Shown piece by piece: positions 53,041 to 59,080 of a stretch of DNA of 64,000 bases. The stretch's first letter is position 1, and each line of letters begins with the position of its first letter. The translations under genes and the position numbers were made by a program. Source of the stretch: Nansenia antarctica. Lineage: Eukaryota > Chordata > Actinopteri > Argentiniformes > Microstomatidae. The stretch lies in the NCBI GenBank assembly GCA_963989245.1, contig OZ022346.1, positions 9,441,277 to 9,505,276 of the forward strand. Direction: 5' to 3'. The notes under the pieces are model-generated. The model saw nothing but the letters and a program-made list of their open reading frames with translations. It was not told the origin of the DNA and searched no databases.

Positions 53041-53142
53041 GTGGAGTCAGTGCAGCTCATAGCAGATGGTAAAGCCCCCCGCATCGTCCAATCAGAGGAG
53101 GGGGCCAGCTACGAGGGCATCCAGAAGAAGTCCAACTCCAAG
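38259..53142 (+). CDS. aldh1l2: ALDH1L2 (mitochondrial 10-formyltetrahydrofolate dehydrogenase), partial: three exons
   Basis: ALDH1L2 oxidises 10-formyltetrahydrofolate to tetrahydrofolate and CO2 with NADP+ in mitochondria. Only exons of the N-terminal formyltransferase domain are seen. 38259-38403 starts RYYQNKLKLALIGQSLFGQE and ends in phase 1. 44137-44302 has FSVFWADEGLDTGPVLLQR and YNRFLFPEGIKAM, and starts in phase 2. 53041-53142 has VQLIADGKAPRI and EGASYEGIQKK. The NKLKLALIGQ sequence fits ALDH1L2 better than cytosolic ALDH1L1. The exon expected between the first two (carrying the HPSLLPRHRG-type catalytic segment) is not found, although the phases 1 and 2 show that it should exist. 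No later exon is seen before RBM12B. BEL/Pao copy 2 fills the intron 44303-53040, starting five bases after the donor. The gene may be broken, a partial duplicate, or misassembled. Confidence 0.85.
38427..38840. repeat. CT microsatellite and GGGA array
   Basis: A (CT)n and CTCCCT tract lies at 38427-38620, starting just after the ALDH1L2 exon donor. Copies of GGGAGGGAGGGAGG with GCGTGAAGAC spacers follow at 38709-38838. Non-coding intron sequence. Confidence 0.88.
38995..39372. repeat. short tandem repeats in ALDH1L2 intron
   Basis: Three or four ~45-bp units with TCTCTCTCTCAGGGTCTAAC and GTTAGTTAGTTTGTCT lie at 38995-39145. A second (CT)n tract lies at 39225-39372. Confidence 0.8.
39373..40544. 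other. intron sequence with small internal repeats
   Basis: A GGCTC array lies at about 39593-39615. The phrase AACGGGGGGAAATGCG occurs at about 39762 and 40517, with a variant near 40070, suggesting fragments of one repeat family. I looked here for the missing ALDH1L2 exon 3 and found nothing resembling it. Confidence 0.4.
40545..40895 (+). mobile_element. LINE 3' end
   Basis: It reads WNSLPQPLRDSPSLLTFKS, a typical L2/CR1-type ORF2 C-terminal motif. C-rich tracts interrupt it (40616-40636 and 40746-40760), then a 3' UTR with 'gaaaagcgctatataaat' and an (ATT)n tail. It lies in an ALDH1L2 intron. Confidence 0.7.
41100..41772 (+). mobile_element. SINE-like repeat with internal 12-bp expansion
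   Basis: The left block ('cttcctccttctagcat', 'gactgccaacag') and right block ('ccagcatagatgactg', then the SINE tail TCTTTGGATTAAGACGTC and GCTAAACG) match the repeats at 12225, 22378 and 56930. In those copies the two blocks are only ~10-20 bases apart. Here they are separated by ~510 bp of tandem CCTGGTCCTAAC / CCTGGTCTAAC units (41141-41652). Confidence 0.8.
41141..41652. repeat. CTGGTCCTAACC minisatellite
   Basis: About 43 tandem units, 12 bp (CTGGTCCTAACC) or 11 bp (CTGGTCTAACC), with a few AAACC, TATCC and AGCCC variants. Confidence 0.93.
41957..43862. repeat. 9-bp minisatellite GTGAGACAG, ~1.9 kb
   Basis: About 210 tandem copies of a 9-bp unit (GTGAGACAG) with variants AGAGACAG and TCAGACAG. 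The phrase TCCATGACAG interrupts the array seven times (near 42108, 42479, 42706, 43303, 43458, 43665, 43799), and GTGTCAG twice (43609 and 43735). A period divisible by three keeps several frames open on both strands, giving long repetitive ORFs that are not genes. It lies in the ALDH1L2 intron where exon 3 is expected. Confidence 0.95.
43865..43982. mobile_element. DNA transposon fragment
   Basis: The phrases 'catatggtcagcaacaacac' and 'gaaaacattccccacacc' match a fish DNA-transposon repeat that I recognise from other genomes, probably Tc1-related. Only ~115 bp remain. Confidence 0.5.
44008..44130. repeat. 28-bp minisatellite before ALDH1L2 exon 4
   Basis: About four copies of a 28-bp unit (GGTTCTGTGTGTGATGTGGT plus TGTGTTCT) run up to the GGTCAG acceptor at 44131-44136. 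The acceptor thus has a G/T-rich tract rather than a C/T-rich one. Confidence 0.88.
44308..45461 (-). repeat. 3' LTR of BEL/Pao copy 2
   Basis: 1154 bp; in + orientation it begins TGTAACCAGGG and ends CCTTCATAACA. It matches the other LTR of this copy where compared. Confidence 0.92.
45489..51611 (-). CDS. gag-pol polyprotein of BEL/Pao retrotransposon, copy 2
   Basis: A 2040-codon uninterrupted ORF from the ATG at 51611. Its domain order is that of the copy at 30871-36993: coiled-coil gag with the 87-bp internal repeats, DUF1759-like region, three zinc knuckles, DDGS protease-like motif, reverse transcriptase with YVDN, RNase H, integrase with a D, D, E triad, and DUF5641-like tail. Reading the two translations side by side I find only two residue differences, both in gag: Asp for His at ~residue 105 and Val for Ile at ~residue 143. 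A silent change is seen in the integrase-proximal linker (complement of 46791-46794). No inactivating change is visible, so the element may be competent or only recently silenced. Confidence 0.95.
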   Translation of the reverse strand: MAERSQPDKTVTPPSPPPEPEPRPQRVPRLPQRLQEYELELESSLSGSEERTPRDTVVGEAEVSAGARVASTETAIKEHQPEDEMAEQQGFAVETEEQEGEARSDSACGRKREGLSLNDLPPSTARSRPSSCRSVASSRSRVSVGSSASGADSMHSRGSSAALSECMRQQAEMALERERLQFERERLQMEGAERAAERQRQEALERERIQFERERLQMEGAERAAERQRQEALERERLQMERDRLQMEREQLHAEKMEAVMQTMRDVCISRAPSARSSRASSARPSRVPSPEPPADGSMTPAMTVQLQAQLTTLKEEDQGPDRYAAQREPASLPGRGAIPQERSTPLGPPVNQKACRPDTQTVTPAPIIHYRMFPQVEGPKFPFFKDEDRSQYVELRICLDTLLDDSCSESYKYAILLQHVRNPRAHNMVLAHASAPTPYTRALADLDARYGRPWNHALAELQALEQQAPIKDERALDDFALRVHTLVGMLKTQGPAGASEINSTSNVERLLRKIPRFRQERFRRQQRVRNPGKLGLSMAAFAEFLLEEVHDTNVDAMGYAEPKEEREKGDRWDRPSSNRGRPVGVLHTEEEPRRERKARPEGKDSSQPPQKGRRGPPPCPYCTSEHWFNECSDFNNLSTEAKQRWLEENKRCWNCGRDHLAKNCTLRRKCNRCEEVHLNILHEVSLARSTEGTRSPRSGSAPEEETPVYYLDPTQSSGSKVLLKVVKVRLHHNNAVYDTYAVLDDGSERTILLQEAVRQLGLQGTEEKLTLRTIRRDLKEVTGARINFSISPAGRPSDRYRLQNVFTADQLALSRYDYPLERLRARYSHLRRVDLHPIEGAEPTLLIGSDNAALIVSLRPPLRGPRGCPMAVKTALGWALQGATEWRDRDGRATSSLHVRTEEVQTINCLHTSVDSMNAALLDNVQKLWTLDVAPYKNEKLYVRSKEDVYAIDLLKAKTVRIEVQGVKRYVTPLLRREPMPEFRVSPRTVLQCLTSTEKRMRKDEVLAASYRAEMKKLTESGLVKKLEPAEANQSAESWYLPHHNVHHNGKNRVVFNCSYQVGKLNLNHYLLPGPTLTPALLGVLVRFRQQPIAVSGDIKRMFHQVRMLEEDKPLMRFLWREDPSDPDPSIYQWEVLPFGTTCSPCCATYALQTHAAQETAPPGVFDAVHKSFYVDNCLHSSKTATEARQLVQDLRAHLQEGGFEICQWASNDPQVIRDLPEEATSTSSEAWVSHSPDDAQEMTLGLIWQFQTDTLRYRNKPAKPQRVTMRTIYSTLASQYDPLGYIAPFTTMAKVLVRELWAQERGWDDPLPRHLEEKWKAWEQELPTLQHIKLQRSYFPPSTDLERSVITLHVFCDASEMAYGSVAYVRAAELGGEVHVSFVLARSRVAPKKQQSIPRLELCAALNGAQLGRFLLDELQLPLMSVTMWSDSTTVLQWLKSSSCRYKVFVGTRVAEILELTEVNCWRYVDTKRNPADVITRGATLQDLAEPHLYHTGPDFLQERESEWPATPALAEDREDKELRKTLFCGATQVVDPETTPGEECETLEELQKRMFCSKAGLPLDTTLSAEDYTAAELLVLQSAQQDAFSRELECLEKGKPIPSDSRLRGLAPELDGVLIRVGGRLRRAQDLDLDTKHPIVLPTKHQVTRLVIKHHDDKVQHAGGERVFAEVRRRFWILHGREAVRRYQRSCSDCQRWRATPPQPMMSDLPEDRLRLRQAPFHSTGVDCFGPLLVRNRRASEKRWGIIYTCLTTRAMHLEVLHQLTSDSFLMSFKRFTSRRGTPKTLRSDRGTNFVGGEAELRASYAAMTEEARDRLASQQVKFEFNPPNAPHFGGAWEREIRSVKNVLRTILGQKVPTDEVLETVLAEIEGILNSRPLGYTSSDVADLDPITPNFLLMGRRDSALPQVVYDPAELTGRRWWRHSQVLADQFWRQFILHYLPTLQVRQKWTRERDNLSEGAVVLVIDQSLPRAAWQTGRVTKVLPGPDGRVRTAIVDVGGRTYTRPVARLIELPQITKDTITSYLTLLEQPSQCAFHS
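51632..51647 (-). promoter_or_regulatory. primer-binding site, copy 2
   Basis: Reverse complement of TGGTCCTTCGAGCCGG, two bases inside the LTR end at 51650. Copy 1 has three bases at this spacing. Confidence 0.8.
51650..52803 (-). repeat. 5' LTR of BEL/Pao copy 2
   Basis: 1154 bp, TG...CA ends on the minus strand, followed on the + strand by the target duplication GTAAC at 52804-52808. Confidence 0.92.
52819..53040. repeat. C run, (CA)n and (GT)n before ALDH1L2 exon 5
   Basis: A C run (52820-52835) and CA tracts lie up to about 52893. (GT)n runs from 52984 to 53038 and ends directly in the TAG acceptor of the exon at 53041. The usual pyrimidine tract is replaced by GT repeats. Confidence 0.9.
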
Positions 53143-53299
53143 GTACACACACACACACACACACACACCGTTATCTTGTAGAATGTTAGGGTGGTCTAAG
53201 GTGATGGTGAAGGGGAAGCAGCATCATAGTCAGATGGGTAGAGGTCAAAGGTCACACACACACAGCTTGGAAGAGCCCTGTTTACAGAGAGGTGAGGTG

Positions 53300-53745
53300 T
53301 AGGGGCGGGGATGGGGGGTGGGTGGGGGGGGGGTAGTTTCTGGGGGCCTGAGGGGGGGCGGGTAGTTTCTGGGGGCCTGAGGGAGGGTGGAGGGTATCTG
53401 TGGGGGCCTGAGGGGGGGGGGGGGTAGTTTCTGGGGTTTAGGGTGTGTTACCAGAGCTGGGGGCGCTGGGGTAGTTTCTGGGGGCCTGAGCGAGGGTGGA
53501 GGGTATCTGTGGGGGCCTGAGGGGGGGGGGTAGTTTCTGGGGGCCTGAGGGATGGTGGAGGGTATCTGTGGGGGCCTGAGGGGGGGGGGGGTAGTTTCTG
53601 GGGTTTAGGGTGTGTTACCAGAGCTGGGGGAGCTGGGGTAGTTTCTGGGGGCCTGAGCGAGGGTGGAGGGTATCTGTGGGGGCCTGAGGGGGGGGGGTAG
53701 TTTCTGGGGTTTAGGGTGTGTTACCAGAGCTGGGGGCGCTGCCTA
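53300..53745. repeat. G-rich minisatellite
   Basis: Repeated phrases GTAGTTTCTGGGGGCCTGAG, GGAGGGTATCTGTGGGGGCC and GTTTAGGGTGTGTTACCAGA are arranged in larger ~90-160-bp units with G runs of 7-12. The + strand has many runs of four or more G. Non-coding. Confidence 0.9.
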
Positions 53746-54033
53746 ACATTCCTCAGGCATGGGGGGGGAGGAGGGAGGGAGGGAGGGGGGTATTTTTAGA
53801 GGCAGCTGTACTGTAAGACTGTAAGTGTCGGCCAGCTGTTTGGTCCCTCTGGTTCCTAGAAACACAGGACATGCATAGACACCCCCTCCCTCCCTCCCTC
53901 CCCCCCTCCCAGGCACGCCTGGAAAACACCAAGATGGCGTCACAGTGTCTCCTCTCCTCTCCTCCCTCTCCTCTCCTCTCCTCTCCTCCCTCACCCTCTC
54001 CTCTCCTCCCTCACCCTCTCCTCTCCTCCCTCA
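53746..54033. repeat. GGGA/CCCT and TCTCC tracts
   Basis: A G/A-rich block lies at about 53760-53792, a C/T-rich block at 53880-53910, and (TCTCC)n with CTCACCC at 53948-54033. No gene. Confidence 0.75.
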
Positions 54034-54396
54034 CCCAACACAGAAAAGGCCTAAGTTCTGGGCCCAGGACAAGTCCGGACGGATTGTATGGCAGCTAGTG
54101 CTGAGGCACAAACATGTACATTTTCAAGCCTGCAAACTGTGACACTTTAAAAAAAAAAATGTGAAAAAATACTTTCTTGTGAAATATGACAACCCTATTT
54201 GACTATCTGTGCAGTATAGTACAGTGGATTGTGTACATAGCCTCTATTGATGTAAACCAGCTCCTTATCTTCTTGTGATTTTATGCATCTATGCTTTTTC
54301 CAAAATGTGTTTCTTTTTCCTTTCTTAAACACCAGGGGAGCCTCCCCTCCTAAATTTCGTTGTTTGGTACCTGTACTGTAACAATGACAAATAAAG

Positions 54397-54432
<36 letters not shown>
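54034..54432 (+). mobile_element. LINE 3' end (family A)
   Basis: It begins 'caacacagaaaaggcctaag', carries the same 3' UTR as 748-1195 and ends ACAAATAAAG plus (CTAT)n at 54396-54432. It is inserted between two parts of a TCTCC-rich array (53948-54033 and 54433-54760). Confidence 0.8.
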
Positions 54433-54434
<2 letters not shown>

Positions 54435-54760
54435 ACCCTCTCCTCCTCCCTCTCTCCTCTTCTCTCCTCTCCTCTCCTCCCTCACCCTCTCCTCTCCTCC
54501 CTCACCCTCTCCTCTCCTCTCCTCTCCTCTCCTCTCCTCCCTCACCCTCTCCTCCTCCCTCTCTCCTCTTCTCCCTCTCTCCTCTCCTCTCCTCTCCTCT
54601 CCTCTCTCCTCTCCTCCCTCTCTCCTCTCCTCTCCTCTCCTCCCTCACCCTCTCCTCTCCTCCCTCACCCTCTCCTCTCCTCCCTCTCTCCTCCCTCACC
54701 CTCTCCTCCCTCTCTCCTCTCCTCTCCTCTCCTCTCTTCTCCTCCCTCACTCTCTCCATT
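54433..54760. repeat. TCTCC / CCCTCACCC array
   Basis: A polypyrimidine tandem array of CTCTCCTCTCC and CTCCCTCACCC units. Repetitive ORFs on both strands here are artefacts. Confidence 0.9.
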
Positions 54761-54896
54761 CAGTTTACATTTGAAAGGTTTATTGGCATGGGAAACATGT
54801 TTACATTGTTACAAGTGTGAAGGTAGAAAACAAACAGAGTGTACTGTACGACTAGAATGTATACATTATTAAACAGAGCTGTGTGTGTGTATATAT

Positions 54897-55082
54897 GTTA
54901 CGGTACATGTGGGAATACGGTACATGTGGGAAAACTAGGGTTAGGGTTAGGTGCTACGTCGATTTGGTACATGCTGGCATTTCTAACCCTAACCCTAACC
55001 CTACCCCTAACCTTAACCCTAGCACCCTAGTACCTAACCCTAGTTTTCCCACATGTACCGTGTTCCCACATGTACCGTAACA
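54897..55082. repeat. inverted repeat with telomere-like core
   Basis: The left arm 54897-54952 (TGTTACGGTACATGTGGGAA onward to AGGGTTAGGGTTAGGT) is the inverse of the right arm 55032-55082, apart from one missing AACCCT unit and one substitution. The ~79-bp loop holds further CTAACCCTAACCC units. Each arm contains two copies of TACGGTACATGTGGGAA-like sequence. Confidence 0.9.
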
Positions 55083-55650
55083 TACAGTATGTCTCAAAAG
55101 TGAGTACACCCTTTAGATTTTTGCAAATATTCTGTCATATCCTTTCAGGGGATAACACTATCTTAATGAAACTTTGATATAACTTAAAGTAGTCAGTGTG
55201 CTGCTTCAATAACAGTATAGATGTATTGTCCATTGAAAACTACTCAGTACACAGCTGTTGTCTAAACAGCTGGCAACAAAAGTGAGTACACCCCATAGTG
55301 AACATGTCTAAATTGTGCCCAAAGTGTCAATATTTTGTGTGACCACCATTGTTATCTAGCACTGCTTTAACCCTCCTGGGCATGGAATTCACCAGAGCTG
55401 CACAGGTTGCTTCTTCCATGACGACATCACGGAGCCCACGGATGTTGGACACCTTGCACTCCTCCACCTTCCTCGAGGATGCCCCACATGTGCTCAATTG
55501 GGTTTAGGTCTGGAGACATACTTGGCCAGTCCATCACCTTAACCTTCAGCTTCTTCAGCAAGGCCGTTGTCATCTTGGAGGTGTGTTTAGGGTCATTATC
55601 ATGTTGGAAAACTGCCCTAAAAAACGGCCCAGTTTCCGAAGAGAGGGGAT
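55083..55650 (-). pseudogene. Tc1-like transposon remnant
   Basis: The left terminus ACAGTATGTCTCAAAAGTGA and 'gagtacaccc' phrases are typical of a fish Tc1 family. On the minus strand 55660-55460 encodes the transposase C-terminal part (HDNDPKHTSK with a catalytic D, then SPDLNPIEHMWGILE with the last catalytic acid). The rest of the transposase and the other terminus are missing: it is cut at about 55660 by the next element. Confidence 0.8.
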
Positions 55651-55677
55651 CATGCTCTGCTGCAGGATGTCCAGTAA

Positions 55678-56633
55678 CGTGCAGTGAGGTCATTGGCTGG
55701 GTAGGCAGTGAGCTATTTAAAAAAAATCATGCGATTAACGCAGCAGCCAGACTTCAAATGGCATAGCGCATACTATAAAGGCAATCAATAGCCCTTATAT
55801 CTTTTGACGCAGGCTCAAAACTCACTTCTTCAAGAAGTAGGTCTACTACCAGAATCCTCCCTGCACCTATTGTATTGTTAGTTTGCTATTCTTCTCTATG
55901 CTATTGCTATTGCTATATTGCTATACTGTATTTTTAGTTTGCTATTCTTCATTTTGCCTTAAAAAAGCAGTACACTCCTACGTTAAATGCAATTATTGTA
56001 AGTCGCTTTGAATAAAAGCGTCGGCTAAATGACTGTAATGTAGGCTAATATACTATACTAAAGTCAATCACATAGCCCATATATACTATACTATCAAATA
56101 GCTGGTCAAAAATGTCAAATGTATTGTTATCTCATAACTACACATAGCGTAGCGCAACAGCCTGTATGGCATTGCCTACATTCACCTAGAACCGCGGCGC
56201 GAACAGCAGAGGATGCCGCTACGGCAAGCCAAACGCAAACTATCAATCATGCTGTCAGAAGCAGCGTGGGACGGTGCCTCAACGTCCACCAATGAAGACA
56301 ATGTGAGAACAGACTACGCATGCGCAAACCTACGAAACCGTTGGTCTGTCACTTCGCATAGCACAGAAGCACAAGCACAGTCTGCCTCAGCCTCTGGGAG
56401 CAAACTCTCCTGGTGCCAGGGCATGCATTATATTTTTAAAACAACACATTTTACATCATTTATTTTTATTTTAACAACATATTAACACATTAAAGTTAAG
56501 AATAATGAGTAAAATAAATTAAACAAATATATTTTTTTGAGATAAAAAAATATTTTAAAAAGACTGATATTCTTTTTCTTTCTTAAATGCCTGGGTGAGG
56601 CACTGCCTACCCTGCCTCACCTGACTGCACGCC
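55678..56633. mobile_element. DNA element with inverted ends, ~955 bp
   Basis: The left end CGTGCAGTGAGGTCATTGGC ... GGGTAGGCAGTG and the right end CACTGCCTACCCTGCC ... CTGACTGCACG are inverted repeats with a few mismatches. No transposase is seen. A SINE tail is nested at 55960-56045. A 90-codon ORF at 56213-56485 has no domain. Confidence 0.6.
55780..56045 (+). mobile_element. SINE/LINE tail nested in DNA element
   Basis: It has 'ggctcaaaactcacttcttc' and then the tail CGCTTTGAATAAAAGCGTC and GCTAAATG. The first part resembles a LINE ORF2 C-terminus and the tail is the common fish SINE tail. Confidence 0.55.
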
Positions 56634-56911
56634 AGGCTTGAAATGTACACATTTGTGCCTCAGGACTACACCTGATTTTTTCAATCCAGCAGCTGCCATC
56701 AATCCGTTCAGACTGTCCAGGGCCCAGAACCTAGGTCTTTGCTGTGTTCAGGGCCTGGATGGCCCTGGGGTAGAAGCTGTGCTTCAGTCTGTTTGTCCCT
56801 GCAGCCGGGCAAAGTGTTCGTACCCAGGGTGGGTTGGGTCTCTGGAGATCTTGGAGGCCTTCCTGAGACAGCGTGTGTTGTACAGCTCTTCCAGAGAGGG
56901 GAGGGGGGCGC
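56634..56911 (-). mobile_element. degraded LINE family A fragment
   Basis: It matches the minus-strand sequence at about 28290-28570 (3' UTR and last codons), with deletions and many substitutions. It ends at GGGGAGGGGGGCGCC. Confidence 0.75.
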
Positions 56912-57135
56912 CCATCTCTTCAGGCTACACCTTGACTGTCCCTCCTAAAGACCTCTACCCCCCTGTACTGTATAGTTTCTCTACTGTGTGTATATACAGT
57001 ATATATTTAAGTAATTATTACTTCTTCTAGCATATTGTCTGCCAATGGCCTCAGGTCCTAGCATAGATAGTTTTTCTTATGATGACAGATGTACAGATAA
57101 TTCACTTACTTTAGACAATGTACTTGTCTGCCCAG
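56912..57135 (+). mobile_element. SINE-like repeat
   Basis: Blocks 'cctctacccccctgtact', 'cttcttctagcat', 'ctgccaatggcctcaggtcc' and 'gatagtttttcttatgatg' are in the same order as at 22378-22615. The tail is lost. Confidence 0.65.
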
Positions 57136-59080
57136 AAAAGGCCTCTTATTTATATATATATTTTCCCTTTCCTATAAAACAAATGTAAAAATTGACTTGT
57201 GACTGCTTTTAGTTTTTACTATTGACGGTATTCTTATCATTTTAAGATTTTTCTTAGGATGTCTTCCAGATACACCTCTAAAGTGTTTAAAATGGGTTTG
57301 AGAAAGAAGTGCCAGTATGAAAACTGAAAAACACCCATATTTGTGCGACTGAAGTACTGACGGGTGTTTTTGTCATGCACGTGTTGTTTGTTTTCTACTG
57401 AACTGGTCTCTTAAAGGGTTAGGATTAAATGGAACTGTCTATTGTTTATTTCTAATGTTCCTACTAATTAATTGACTTCACATGACAAGTTTGCATTGTT
57501 TCATTAACATACAATTTGAAAATGCAAACTCCACATAGGAAGCATCTCCCTCATCAGTTTGGGTTGGCTATTCAAGTGTTATTGGGCGTTCCTGAATAGT
57601 GACATCTACAGCAGCAATAATTCAACGCTTTAGCTGTTATTTCAAGCAAACAGGTTTCTCACATACTCTCAGGAAAGAGCCACACCAGTGTTGGATAATG
57701 AACATACCAAATGTGCTTCAGTCAAAATCAATAAAGTACTCACAGTAATGTGATGTCATAAAACATTTTCCTACATTCATCACATTTCTCTCTCTCAGAT
57801 TCAGATGAGTAGTGAACATCCAGGTAGTTATACTGTACATACTGTAGATGTTGTATACATTTACAATACATATTGTAGGATGTTGTATCACCTATAGGTG
57901 AGTGTTCAGCTGACATTATTTATGATACTGCTGTATTGCCAATATAATAGACATTATGATTCTTCGAATACTGACACATTGCAAATATGATAAGCCTGCC
58001 TTATGAATATTCACTGAGTGTTGTTGCTATACTGTTGGTGGACAAGATGAGGTCTGAAGGTTGTGATGGGCAGTCCTTGTGGCGCCTGTTGTATGGTAAT
58101 GTCTGTCTTGTTGAGATGGTGCCCGTTGTTGAGATTATGTGTTCCCACCGTCACTCCCCTAATCTTCGTCCTTGACTATGTTTCTTTAAAGAGGATGGTT
58201 CTGAGGTGGGCCTCAGAACTCACTGAATTCTGTCTAGTGTAGTCTCTCTATGCTTGCAATTGTATAATAAAAAAAACTCTTGTGATCCAAGATTTTTTAC
58301 TCCTAGTTTCACCTTTACCAGAGGTAATCAGGTGGATTTCCACAACAGCATCATCACCTCTAAAGCCTGGGTTACAGAAAAAAAACTAATGATTTTGATT
58401 GCTTATTGCAAGCACTAAGATTGTGTCCATGTGTCTTTGTGTAACACAAGCTTTAGGGGTGGGGATGGATAAGATTACCAAAGCAGTTTCAGCATGGTGC
58501 ATATGCTCTCTAGCTTGTGTCATGACCTCTCACTATATCTAAACTACTTGTAGGAAACTGATGTCTTGATAAACAGTATGAATTCCGAAAAAAAGTAAAT
58601 AAATTCAAAGGGATGCATTTATTTAAACTGGAAACAATAATATTCCATAACAATGACAGAAAAACAAGACAATACTTTGTAACAACGGCATACGGAACGA
58701 ACAGATGCTATATTCAGTTCAAGCACATTTTCTGATCTCAGCTTTATCCTGTAGATAAAGGTTCCTGGTTCTCAATGAATGTTCCAAAGCTTCACAATGT
58801 CTAACTTGTTTGTTATTCTACAGATGTAGGCCTACAGTGTTTGACATACATCAGTTTGGATTGATGGAAGTTATGCGTCTGTGTTTCTGAAGATCGTAGA
58901 GTAGCATTAACTCAGATAGTAGCCTATATCCAGTGAAGAAAACACACATTGCCAAATGTCCAAATGTCATGTTGTTGGCCAAGTCCTATTATAGAGGATG
59001 ACGTTATAGTCGAACACATCCCAAAGCCATTGATAACAGATTGATCGTTGACGTTCATTCCATGATGATACGATCTTTCC
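57136..59080. other. AT-rich sequence, including probable RBM12B 3' UTR
   Basis: No supported exon. The part adjacent to 59080 is presumably RBM12B 3' UTR on the minus strand. A 62-codon ORF at 57987-58175 has no recognisable domain or splice context. Confidence 0.4.

Noticed and set aside
56213..56485. 90-codon ORF as a host gene
   Set aside because: It lies inside a DNA element with inverted ends, and has no domain and no splice context.
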